From positions 1,984,001 through 2,048,000 of the forward strand of contig NZ_OZ075067.1 of assembly GCF_964186585.1 (NCBI RefSeq): DNA of 64,000 bases. Reading direction: 5' to 3'. The notes under the pieces were generated by a model. The model ran no database searches and was not told the origin of the DNA. It saw only the letters and a list, made by a program, of their open reading frames with translations. This document shows positions 15,862-23,478 of the stretch, in pieces. Source of the DNA: Microbacterium sp. MM2322. Its GTDB lineage: Bacteria > Actinomycetota > Actinomycetes > Actinomycetales > Microbacteriaceae. Made by a program: the position numbers and the translations under genes. How positions within the stretch are numbered: position 1 is the first letter of the stretch; the number at the start of each line of letters is the position of its first letter.

Positions 15862-16488
15862 TTAACGGTCTGACGGCGGAATGGATGCCGCATCCGCCGG
15901 CGCTCGCCCGGCCAACCATCGGTTCAACACGCCCTCGCGCACCTCTTCACGGACGAGAGCGAAGGCGTAGTGATCACGCCACTCCCCGTCGATGTGGATG
16001 TACCGGCGACGCAGTCCCTCGTAGCGGAACCCGAGCTTCTCGACGACGCGCAGGCTCTTGGTGTTCTCGGGACGGATGCAGATCTCCATGCGGTGGAGCC
16101 GCAGATCCTCGAAGCACACGTCGGTCGCGAGCGCGACGGACGTCGGTGTGATGCCGCGGCCCGCGAAGCGTTCGCTCACCCAGTAGCCGATGGTGGCCGA
16201 CGACAGCGATCCGCGTGCGATCCCCCACACGTTCAGCTGACCGGTGACCTCGCCGTCGTACTCCATGACGAACGGCACACCAGAGCCGTCGCGGTACTGC
16301 TGCAGGAGCCGCCTGACGCCACTGCGCATGTCGAGCGAGATCGGACCGTCGGGGCTCGTCGCTTCCCACTGCCGCAGCCACGAACGGTTCTGCTCGAGCT
16401 CGGTCTGCAGGGACTTCGCGTCACGCGGGCGTACGAGTCGGATGGAGATCGGGCCGTGCGCGCGCACGACGGGCCCGTCCATTCCCAT
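15862..16488 (-). CDS. RimJ/RimL-type GNAT N-acetyltransferase
   Basis: 208 aa. Conserved GNAT features are IGYWVSERFAGRGITPTSVALATDVCFEDL (motif A region, about residues 98-126, with the R-x-x-G-x-G/A acetyl-CoA loop read as RFAGRGI) and the IRPENTKSLRVVEKLGFRYEGLRRRYI segment typical of the RimJ branch. It probably acetylates the N-terminus of a protein or a small amine. It begins 16 bp after the galU stop and is probably co-transcribed. ATG 16488 is used; a second ATG two codons later is possible. Confidence 0.88.
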   Translation of the reverse strand: MGMDGPVVRAHGPISIRLVRPRDAKSLQTELEQNRSWLRQWEATSPDGPISLDMRSGVRRLLQQYRDGSGVPFVMEYDGEVTGQLNVWGIARGSLSSATIGYWVSERFAGRGITPTSVALATDVCFEDLRLHRMEICIRPENTKSLRVVEKLGFRYEGLRRRYIHIDGEWRDHYAFALVREEVREGVLNRWLAGRAPADAASIPPSDR

Positions 16489-16504
16489 CAGCGATCCGCC
16501 GGGC

Positions 16505-17383
16505 TCAGAGGCCCGATGCGAAGTCCTTCAGCCACGGCCGGAGCTCCGCACCCAGGTCCTCGCGATCGAGAGCGAGCTGCACGATGGCCTTGATGTAGTC
16601 CGCACGGTCGCCCGTGTCGTAGCGGCGACCCCGGAAGACGACACCGAGAACGCCCTCGGTCGAGGCGAGCTCCTGGAGTGCGTCGGTCAGCTGGATCTCG
16701 CCACCCTTACCGGGCGCCGTGTGCTCGAGGACATCGAACACGCCCGGGGTCAGCACGTAACGGCCGATGATGGCGTAGTTGGAGGGAGCGTCCTCCTTCT
16801 TCGGCTTCTCGACGAGTCCGGTGACCCGAACGACGTCGGTCTCGTCGGTCTCTTCGACTGCTGCAGCGCCGTACATGTGGATATGGTCCGGCGAGACCTC
16901 CATGAGCGCGATCACGGTCAGCCCGGTCTTCTGGTTCTGCTCGATCATCTTCTCGAGGAGAACGTCGCGCGCGTCGATCAGGTCGTCTCCGAGGAGCACC
17001 GCGAAGGTGCTGTCCCCGACGTGGGAGCGGGCACGGAGGACGGCGTGTCCCAGCCCCTTGGGCTCACCCTGGCGGACGAAGTGGATGTCGGCCATGACCG
17101 AGGAATCCTGCACCCGCTTGAGCTTCTCGTGGTCGCCCTTCTTCGAAAGGTTCGACTCGAGCTCGGGAACCGAGTCGAAGTGATTCGAGATGTTGTTCTT
17201 GTTGCGCCCCAGAATGATGAGCACGTCGTCAATGCCAGCCGACACGGCCTCCTCGACCACGTACTGGATCGCCGGCTTGTCGACGACGGGCAGCATCTCC
17301 TTCGGCATCGCTTTCGTGGCGGGAAGGAAGCGGGTCCCCAGACCGGCGGCGGGGATGACGGCCTTGATGCGCTGCGCAGACAT
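16505..17383 (-). CDS. galU: UTP-glucose-1-phosphate uridylyltransferase
   Basis: 292 aa. Makes UDP-glucose from UTP and glucose-1-phosphate for envelope polysaccharides, glycolipids and trehalose. The nucleotide-binding signature PAAGLGTRFLPATKAMPKEMLP lies at residues 10-31, and VDKPAIQYVVEEA, QGEPKGLGHAVLRA and the sugar-binding VEKPKKEDAPSNYAIIGRYVL are all intact. ATG 17383 is chosen over an in-frame GTG at 17392 because it aligns with the usual family start; the AAGGG just upstream is rather close. It diverges from the formyl-THF cyclo-ligase gene at 17461. Confidence 0.96.
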   Translation of the reverse strand: MSAQRIKAVIPAAGLGTRFLPATKAMPKEMLPVVDKPAIQYVVEEAVSAGIDDVLIILGRNKNNISNHFDSVPELESNLSKKGDHEKLKRVQDSSVMADIHFVRQGEPKGLGHAVLRARSHVGDSTFAVLLGDDLIDARDVLLEKMIEQNQKTGLTVIALMEVSPDHIHMYGAAAVEETDETDVVRVTGLVEKPKKEDAPSNYAIIGRYVLTPGVFDVLEHTAPGKGGEIQLTDALQELASTEGVLGVVFRGRRYDTGDRADYIKAIVQLALDREDLGAELRPWLKDFASGL

Positions 17384-17460
17384 GCCCTTCACCCTACAGA
17401 TGCCGCGCGTCGGACGGACGACACGTCTGTCACACGGGCGTGTCCCTTTAGAATCAGACC

Positions 17461-18051
17461 ATGACCGGCCCGTTGGACACTGAGAAGCGCGCCCTTCGCG
17501 CCGAGCTCCGCGAACGCCGACAGCAGCGCTCGGCAGCTGCGCTCGAAGAAGCTGCCACCGGCGTCCGGGCTCAGCTCGACGCCCTCGTCACAGCCCACGG
17601 CGTCCGGTCCATGTCGTGCTTCCTCTCCACCACGACCGAGCCGGGCACGCGCGAGTTCATCGCCGCGGCGGTGGCCCGCGGCATCCGTGTGCTCCTTCCC
17701 GTCACCCGCGCCGACGGGCTTCTCGACTGGGCCGTCGCCGAAGAAGAGGGCGACACCGCCGAGGGCCTGTTCGGGCTTCCCGAACCGGTCGGCGAACTGC
17801 TGAGCCCCGTCGCGGTGAACGACGTCGATCTGCTGGTCATCCCGGCTGCCGCCGTCGACAGGACCGGGATGCGGCTGGGCTGGGGACGCGGCTACTTCGA
17901 CAAGACCATCGGCTCGATGGAGAAGTGCCCGCCCGTCTACGCCGTCATCTTCGACTCCGAGCTCGTCGACACCGTCCCGCGCGAGGTGCACGATCAGCCC
18001 GTCTCGGGGGTCGTCACCCCCACGCGAACCGTCCTTCTTCCCACCCGCTGA
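17461..18051 (+). CDS. 5-formyltetrahydrofolate cyclo-ligase
   Basis: 196 aa. Converts 5-formyl-THF to 5,10-methenyl-THF with ATP, rescuing folate from the stable storage form. The C-terminal substrate/ATP loop GMRLGWGRGYFDKTI (about residues 137-151) is canonical, as is the basic N-terminus KRALRAELRERRQQRS. TAGAAT at 17449-17454 is a strong -10 ending 6 nt before the ATG with no Shine-Dalgarno, so the transcript should be leaderless. The FmdB gene and mscL follow on the same strand. Confidence 0.94.
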   Translation: MTGPLDTEKRALRAELRERRQQRSAAALEEAATGVRAQLDALVTAHGVRSMSCFLSTTTEPGTREFIAAAVARGIRVLLPVTRADGLLDWAVAEEEGDTAEGLFGLPEPVGELLSPVAVNDVDLLVIPAAAVDRTGMRLGWGRGYFDKTIGSMEKCPPVYAVIFDSELVDTVPREVHDQPVSGVVTPTRTVLLPTR

Positions 18052-18064
18052 TCCCCGAGGTCTC

Positions 18065-18337
18065 ATGCCCACCTACGCCTATGCCTGCACTGCGTGCGGT
18101 CACCGTTTCGACGCCGTCCAGTCGTTCTCCGACTCCGCACTCACCGAGTGCCCCGAGTGCGGCGGACTCCTTCGCAAGCAGTACGGGTCGATCGGAGTGA
18201 CCTTCAACGGGTCGGGCTTCTACCGCACCGACTCGCGTCCGTCGAGCGGGTCCGCGTCCTCTGGCGAGAGCTCCTCTTCTTCGACATCATCGAAGTCATC
18301 CGAAGCATCCGCTTCGCCCGCCTCGGCGGGATCATAA
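18065..18337 (+). CDS. FmdB-family zinc ribbon protein
   Basis: 90 aa. The N-terminal zinc ribbon is complete, with CTACGHRFD (CxxC at about residues 9-12) and CPECGG (CxxC at 29-32), preceded by the invariant MPTYAY. The C-terminal 40 residues are a low-complexity serine-rich tail. The family is a putative regulator or nucleic-acid-binding protein whose exact role is unknown. It lies 13 bp after the cyclo-ligase stop in a common actinobacterial gene order. Confidence 0.93.
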   Translation: MPTYAYACTACGHRFDAVQSFSDSALTECPECGGLLRKQYGSIGVTFNGSGFYRTDSRPSSGSASSGESSSSSTSSKSSEASASPASAGS

Positions 18338-18371
18338 CTCCGGCCGCAAGCCGGCATCGAAAGGAGCAGCC

Positions 18372-18824
18372 GTGATCCAGGGCTTCAAAGACTTCATCAT
18401 GCGCGGCAACGTCATCGACCTGGCGGTCGCGGTCGTCATCGGCGGTGCGTTCACCGCCATTGTGACGGCAATCGTGGACAGCATCATCACGCCGCTCATC
18501 GCGCTTTTCTACAAGCCCGGGGACAACGGAGAGGTCGGCCCGCAGTTCCGCGGCCTGCACGGCGACCTCGTGACATTCCCGCTGGGAAACCTGCTCACCG
18601 CGATCATCAGCTTCTTCGCGGTCGCGCTCGTCGTCTACCTCGTGTTCGTCGTGCCGATGAACAAGTGGAAGGAACGCCAGGCCGCGAAGGCCGGCGTCGT
18701 CGAAGAGGCGGCGAAGCTCCCGACCGAGGCCGAGCTCCTCATTCAGATCCGCGACCTGCTCGAGCAGCAGCGCGGCACCGCGGCTCCGACGCGCTCGACC
18801 GAGCCGCCGTCGCCGTCGATCTGA
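18372..18824 (+). CDS. mscL: Large-conductance mechanosensitive channel
   Basis: 150 aa. Pentameric stretch-activated channel that releases solutes on hypo-osmotic shock. The N-terminal amphipathic helix MIQGFKDFIMRGNVIDLAVAV leads into TM1 (about residues 15-45), the periplasmic loop spans about 46-75, TM2 lies about 76-100 (LLTAIISFFAVALVVYLVFVV), and a charged C-terminal helical bundle follows. The GTG start at 18372 has AAGGAGCAGCC directly upstream as a strong ribosome binding site. Its stop lies in a 12-bp palindrome shared with the convergent gene's stop. Confidence 0.96.
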   Translation: MIQGFKDFIMRGNVIDLAVAVVIGGAFTAIVTAIVDSIITPLIALFYKPGDNGEVGPQFRGLHGDLVTFPLGNLLTAIISFFAVALVVYLVFVVPMNKWKERQAAKAGVVEEAAKLPTEAELLIQIRDLLEQQRGTAAPTRSTEPPSPSI

Positions 18825-18828
18825 CGCG

Positions 18829-19005
18829 TCAGTAGTGCGGCGGGACGTCGTTCCGCAAGCGATCGTCGTTCGGGCCGGATGCCGGGGGTTCCCCCGCGTC
18901 CGGCCCGTTCGTCGTTTCGGGGGTCGGGTCCGTCCCGGGCGCGGGCGTCAGCTTGGCGCGCCGGGAGCCCGGCACCCGCTCGACGCGCTGACGGTCAGTC
19001 GACAT
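18829..19005 (-). CDS. Small hypothetical protein coupled to the large helicase-like gene
   Basis: 58 aa, proline- and charge-rich, without a hydrophobic segment, so probably disordered. It ends in RLRNDVPPHY. Its ATG (19005) lies inside the last codons of the helicase-like gene (11-bp overlap), so translation is probably coupled. I recognise no family. Its constant position behind the helicase would be worth checking in relatives. Confidence 0.68.
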   Translation of the reverse strand: MSTDRQRVERVPGSRRAKLTPAPGTDPTPETTNGPDAGEPPASGPNDDRLRNDVPPHY

Positions 19006-22000
19006 CGATCGGTTGGGTCGACCCGTGCGCGGACGGCGTCTCGGGCTGCACGCCGATGACGCCCGCGATGCGCAGCGCGACCGCGGCGGGGTCGTTGTAC
19101 ACGTCGAAGGCGTGCACGCGCACGTAGTGCCAGCCGAGACGGCGCAGCAGCTGCGGCCGACGGCGGAGCGTCTCGCGCAGGCTGTCATGTGTGCTCTCGG
19201 GGTCGAGATCGGCCACGACGGCTTTGCCTTTGTACTGCGCGACGAGTGGCAGCTGTCCCCCGCGGTAGTGCACGTCGACCGAGACGCCGAGGCTCCGGAG
19301 ATGCTGGGCGAGGGTCAGGGTGAGCGGGTCGGCGAGGTCTTCCAGGCGCGCGTCGCGTCCACGGGCGGCGATGCGCCCGAGGATCGACATGAGCGTCGCG
19401 GCGCCGTGCGCGAGGCGTCCCTCGTCGAAGGCGGAGGGACGGATCGATGACACGATCACCATCGAGCGGCGGGCCCGCGTCATCCCGACCGTCAACAGAC
19501 GCTCGCCGTCGGGGGTCGACAGGTCGCCGAAGTCGCTGAGGACGCGGCCGTGCTTGGTCAGCCCGAACCCGAGCGAGAAGATGACGCGATCGCGGCTCTC
19601 GGCCACGGACTCTTCGAGCCCGAGCACCGCGAACGGCTCCGCGGTCTCGCGGCCAACGAATTCCGCGACATCGGAGCGCCCGGCGAACGCGGTCGCGACG
19701 GCGGCGCGCACCCGTTCGGCGTGGCGGGCGGAGGCCGTGACCACCATGAGGGATTCACCGGGACGGTTGATCGCGTGCTCGACGACCAGGGTCACCACGC
19801 GGGCGACCTCGGCGTCCGGGCTCTCCACGGCACCTGTCTCGGGGTTCGGTGCGCCGGTACCGCCTTCGACGTAGTCGACACTGAGGCTGCCGCGGCCGAG
19901 GTAGGACCCCGCCCAGGGCAGCGAGCTGATCGCGCCGCCGTAGAACGCGTCGTTGACGAGCTCGGCGAGGTCCTCGCCACCGGCGCGGTAGCTGCGGGTC
20001 AGCGTCTCCATGGGCAGCAGCTCGCTGAGCCGGCCGAAGACGCTCGCCTCGTCGAAGGGCACTTCGGGCCCCTCCGAGTCCTCGCCGCGCCCCGACCACA
20101 GTCGGAACGGGGTGGGCTTCTGCGTCACGGGGTCGCCGAACACGACGACCTGGCGCGCGCGGCGGAGCGCGGGAGTCGCCTCGGCGAGGCAGAGCGCGGC
20201 CGCATCGGCGATGATGACGACGTCGAAATCGGGGTGATCGGGCACGTGCGGCACCTCGTACGGCGAGGCGAGCCACACCGGAGCCAGCACGCGCATGAGG
20301 GCCGGAGCCGACGCGACGAGTTCCGACGCCGACGCGGTTCCGCCGCGGAGCGCGGCCTTGAGCGACGCGGCCTGGCGCGGCTCGTCCACGATGGCGATCC
20401 GCCACCGCTTGGCGAGCTCCGACGCGAGCAGCGGGCCCGAGGATGCGGCGTGGGCCTCGTCGACGAGGCGGAAGTCGCGCTCGAGCCGGTCGAGCACGGA
20501 GGTGTTCGCACCGAGCAGCGCGCGATCCGAGCGCAGCATCGCCTCGAGCGCGGAACGCCACCAGGCGTATTCGAACTCGCTCGCGACCTCAGACTCGGGA
20601 ACATGACGCGTGGACAGCTCCATGAGCAGCGGCTCGAGACCCAGCTGGGCGAGCTCGCTGCGAAGAGCTGCGCGCTCGACGAGGTTGTCGAACACATCGG
20701 ATGCCGCGGCGAGGCCCGCGAGGGTCCGGAGGAGCTGTGGGATGGGCAGCGAAGCGAGTCCACCGTCCCGGCCGAGTACGCCGTCGAGCTCGCCGAGGTC
20801 GGCGTTCACTCGCTGCCAGGCGGCCGCGACGTCGTCGAGCCCGATGGGGATCTCGGGCGTGACTCCGGCATCGACGAGCTGCTGCCACTGCGCGCGCTGG
20901 TTCTGCACCCGCAGCAGCGCCTCGTGCATGTCCGTGACGTGCATGCCGGGACGCACGTACTCCTTCGACAGCCGACGCAGTCTCCGCCGGTTCGCGGGAG
21001 TCATCTGCGCGGAGTCGCGCCGCGACGAATGCGCCGCGATGAGGTCTGTGAGGGGGCGCTCGAACACCGTCGGGCTGAAGCGATCGAGCGACGCGCGGAT
21101 GCCCTGCAGCAGCTGCACGTACGAGCCCATCTCGGCGATCGTCGTGAACGGCCGCATCCGCGTCTGCCCGATGAGTTCGTAGCCCCGCTCGAGGAGGCCC
21201 GGCACTTCGGTGCGGTGCAGACGCCCGGCGAGGGCGTGAGCGGCGCGCGCCTCATCCGTCGTCGAGAAGGCGACGCCGTACCAGGGCGAGTCGTCCGGTC
21301 CGATGCGGAACTCGCCCAGACGAGCGGATGCGGCGAGGGCCTCGGCGGCCTCGACGCGGCGCGTCGCGAGCCGCTGCACGGTCGCCAGGTCGAACCGCGT
21401 CGTGGCGGACGGCTGCGGCTCGTGCTCGGCGATGCGGGTGAGCTCGCGGAGGGCCTCGAGCGGAGAGACGCCGACTGAAGCGTGACGCTGGGTGAGCGCG
21501 GCGCGGTAGTCCCGGAGCACCGTGCGCAGTCGCACCAGAGCGTCATCGACCTCGGCGACCTTGGGCTGCTCGGCTTTCTCGTTGCGACCGATCGCACGGA
21601 TCAGGTCGCGGTGAAGGCGCGTCGGCGAGACGGCGAGTCCCGGGAGTCCGATGCCCGTGAGACGGTGACGCACGCCGTCGAGCGTCGAGCGGCGAGCGCT
21701 GACGACGAGGACGCGCTTGCCCGACCGCACGAGCTCGCCGACGGCGTTGATCACCGTCTGCGTGCCGCCAGTACCGGGAAGGGTGTGGACGGCGAGCGAC
21801 TGCCCCTCCGTGATCCGGGCGAGGACGGCCTCCTGCTCCGCGTCGGCGTCGAGGAGGAGCCGGTCCGAGGCGGGCGTCCGGTCGTCGGGGCCGACGGCGT
21901 CGGGCTGAGGGCGCACGAAGGAGAACCGCTCACGGTCGGCGGGGTGGCCGGCGAGGGCGTTGAGCACGGGGTGGTCGAGATCGACGGCATCCCGTTCCAT

Positions 22001-22711
22001 GTCGGACGCCACGTCGGCGAAGGTCGAGACGACCAGGCGCGGCTGCACCGTGAACGTCGGCACGTGCGCGGTCAGCGCGCGAAGGCGATCGATGACCGGC
22101 TGCGGCTGGAAGACGCCGCCGTCGTAGGCGAGGGTGGCGAGCGCGTCGCCGTCGAGGTCGACGCCGAAGTGGATGCGGGCCGCGGTGACCAGCTCGGGAT
22201 TGACGCGGAAGTTGCCGTGCAGACGAAGGTCGAAATCCGCGTGGTGGCGGCGGATCGTGAGAGGGCGCAGCAGGACGGGCGCGAGGCAGCTCGTGCTGCC
22301 GATCCGCCACGACGCCATACCGATCGCAAGGTGGACGGTGTCGAGCCCCCGAGCCGTCCGCAGTTCGACGTCCTTCGAGGTGATGCGTTCCGCCGCCAGT
22401 CGAGCGGTGCGCAGGGCCACCTCGTCACGGAACATGTTCGACAGGAGCGTCGGTCGTCCCGTGATGAACTGGGGCAGGCTGCCGGGATGCGCCTTCGTGA
22501 TGTCGATGCCGGCGTCGCCGTCGTCGCGGAAGTGGAGCAGTGTCGATGCGCCGCCGAGCTGCGCCGCTTCCTCGCGGAGGCGTTTGCGCTCGGGGACGGC
22601 GGCGTGCATGACGAGGACCTCGGGGTCGGACAGGGTCACGTCCGCCGGGGTCACCGCGGGCATCTGCTCGGCCGTCTCGCCGCGCACAGCACCGCTCTCT
22701 GCTCGCCACAC
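18995..22711 (-). CDS. Very large SF1-helicase-like protein with degenerate ATPase motifs and C-terminal nuclease-like domain
   Basis: 1239 aa from GTG 22711, where TAGTGT lies 5 nt upstream; GTG 22687 and ATG 22663 are alternatives. The architecture follows AAA_11/AAA_12 superfamily-I helicases. However, the Walker A site near residues 308-316 reads LPGTGGTQT, without the catalytic lysine, and the Walker B site near 827-835 reads VVIIADAAAL instead of the usual DEAS/DEAQ. Motifs GDPVTQKPTPF, LTRSYRAGGEDL and VGMTRARR are kept. The C-terminus (LRETLRRRPQLLRRLGWHYVRVHAFDVYNDP) resembles the restriction-endonuclease-like domain called REase_MTES_1575, first named from Microbacterium. A role in nucleic-acid surveillance is possible, but canonical ATP hydrolysis looks unlikely. 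Confidence 0.82.
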   Translation of the reverse strand: MWRAESGAVRGETAEQMPAVTPADVTLSDPEVLVMHAAVPERKRLREEAAQLGGASTLLHFRDDGDAGIDITKAHPGSLPQFITGRPTLLSNMFRDEVALRTARLAAERITSKDVELRTARGLDTVHLAIGMASWRIGSTSCLAPVLLRPLTIRRHHADFDLRLHGNFRVNPELVTAARIHFGVDLDGDALATLAYDGGVFQPQPVIDRLRALTAHVPTFTVQPRLVVSTFADVASDMERDAVDLDHPVLNALAGHPADRERFSFVRPQPDAVGPDDRTPASDRLLLDADAEQEAVLARITEGQSLAVHTLPGTGGTQTVINAVGELVRSGKRVLVVSARRSTLDGVRHRLTGIGLPGLAVSPTRLHRDLIRAIGRNEKAEQPKVAEVDDALVRLRTVLRDYRAALTQRHASVGVSPLEALRELTRIAEHEPQPSATTRFDLATVQRLATRRVEAAEALAASARLGEFRIGPDDSPWYGVAFSTTDEARAAHALAGRLHRTEVPGLLERGYELIGQTRMRPFTTIAEMGSYVQLLQGIRASLDRFSPTVFERPLTDLIAAHSSRRDSAQMTPANRRRLRRLSKEYVRPGMHVTDMHEALLRVQNQRAQWQQLVDAGVTPEIPIGLDDVAAAWQRVNADLGELDGVLGRDGGLASLPIPQLLRTLAGLAAASDVFDNLVERAALRSELAQLGLEPLLMELSTRHVPESEVASEFEYAWWRSALEAMLRSDRALLGANTSVLDRLERDFRLVDEAHAASSGPLLASELAKRWRIAIVDEPRQAASLKAALRGGTASASELVASAPALMRVLAPVWLASPYEVPHVPDHPDFDVVIIADAAALCLAEATPALRRARQVVVFGDPVTQKPTPFRLWSGRGEDSEGPEVPFDEASVFGRLSELLPMETLTRSYRAGGEDLAELVNDAFYGGAISSLPWAGSYLGRGSLSVDYVEGGTGAPNPETGAVESPDAEVARVVTLVVEHAINRPGESLMVVTASARHAERVRAAVATAFAGRSDVAEFVGRETAEPFAVLGLEESVAESRDRVIFSLGFGLTKHGRVLSDFGDLSTPDGERLLTVGMTRARRSMVIVSSIRPSAFDEGRLAHGAATLMSILGRIAARGRDARLEDLADPLTLTLAQHLRSLGVSVDVHYRGGQLPLVAQYKGKAVVADLDPESTHDSLRETLRRRPQLLRRLGWHYVRVHAFDVYNDPAAVALRIAGVIGVQPETPSAHGSTQPIDVD

Positions 22712-22881
22712 ACGAGAAACACTAGGCGCGTCGGGCTGGGAAAGCGGGAACGACGGCCGAGTTTCGCGGATCGGGCGCTCGCGCGCACCCGGTTTCCTCC
22801 ACATCCGGTCCAGGGTGGCGTCTGTCCCCACCCCTCCCTCCCCCGGGTCGGGTCCGTCGTGCTGCGCGCCATGATGAGGTC

Positions 22882-23397
22882 ATGACGTTCGCAACCTACT
22901 CGGTGCACCCGACACCGATCGGCGAGGCCCTCTCGGTGACGACCGACGAGGGCCTCGTCGCGCTCTCCGTCCTCGACGGTCCCGCCTACGCCGAGATCGC
23001 GCGGTTGAGTCTGCTCCTCCACACGGTTCCGTTGGAGGACGACGGGCCCGCGGCATCCCTGGGGGAAGAGATCGACGAGTACTTCGCCGGCGAGCGGCGG
23101 ACGTTCTCGGCGGCGCTCGACTGGCGCCTCACGGCGGGGTTCACCCGCCGTGCACTCGAAGCGATCGCAGAGGTGCCGTATGGGGAGACGGCTTCCTACG
23201 CCGAGGTGGCGATCGCGGCAGGCGCGCCACGGGCGCATCGCGCGGTGGGGACCGCGTGCGCCCGGACGCCGTGGTCCATCGTGCTGCCCGCGCATCGGGT
23301 GATCCGCAGTGACGGCTCGATGGGCGAATACGGCGGGCACCCCGAGCGCAAGCGGTTCCTCCTCGACCTCGAGGAGCGGGTCGTGAGCGCGTCGTGA
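22882..23397 (+). CDS. O6-alkylguanine-DNA alkyltransferase homologue lacking the catalytic cysteine
   Basis: 171 aa, the full two-domain length of Ogt/MGMT, including the DNA-binding helix-turn-helix with the arginine finger R120 in HRAVGTA. The active-site motif PCHR is replaced by PAHR: codon 137 is GCG (Ala) at 23290-23292. The usual Asn-Pro hinge is Thr-Pro (129-130). Such proteins cannot accept an alkyl group by the normal mechanism. Related alkyltransferase-like proteins bind O6-alkylguanine and recruit nucleotide-excision repair, usually with Trp and, as I recall for a Thermus protein, with Ala at this place. A damage-sensor role is therefore inferred. Confidence 0.88.
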   Translation: MTFATYSVHPTPIGEALSVTTDEGLVALSVLDGPAYAEIARLSLLLHTVPLEDDGPAASLGEEIDEYFAGERRTFSAALDWRLTAGFTRRALEAIAEVPYGETASYAEVAIAAGAPRAHRAVGTACARTPWSIVLPAHRVIRSDGSMGEYGGHPERKRFLLDLEERVVSAS

Positions 23398-23419
23398 GAA
23401 GGCGGCGCCGCGCTTGACG

Positions 23420-23458
23420 GAGGCGGGCAGGGACGTGTAGGCCGTCCCTGCCCGCCTC
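23420..23458. terminator. Bidirectional hairpin terminator between convergent genes
   Basis: A perfect 16-bp stem (arm GAGGCGGGCAGGGACG, 23420-23435, and its complement, 23443-23458) closes a 7-nt loop. It lies between the convergent stops of the alkyltransferase-like gene and the ActP-type symporter and can serve both. No long T-run follows, as is common in high-GC bacteria. Confidence 0.75.
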
Positions 23459-23478
23459 GTCGCGGCATCCGTCGTCGA

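Noticed and set aside
18821..18832. CTGACGCGTCAG shares its core with the MarR palindrome at 60611-60626.
   Set aside because: Here it is formed by the two convergent stop codons (TGA on each strand) with a short GC-rich link, so the match is most easily explained by that geometry.
19550..21478. Long open frame antisense to the helicase-like gene.
   Set aside because: It is a by-product of high GC content: its composition is charge-rich and repetitive, and no domain is seen. The minus-strand frame has clear motifs.
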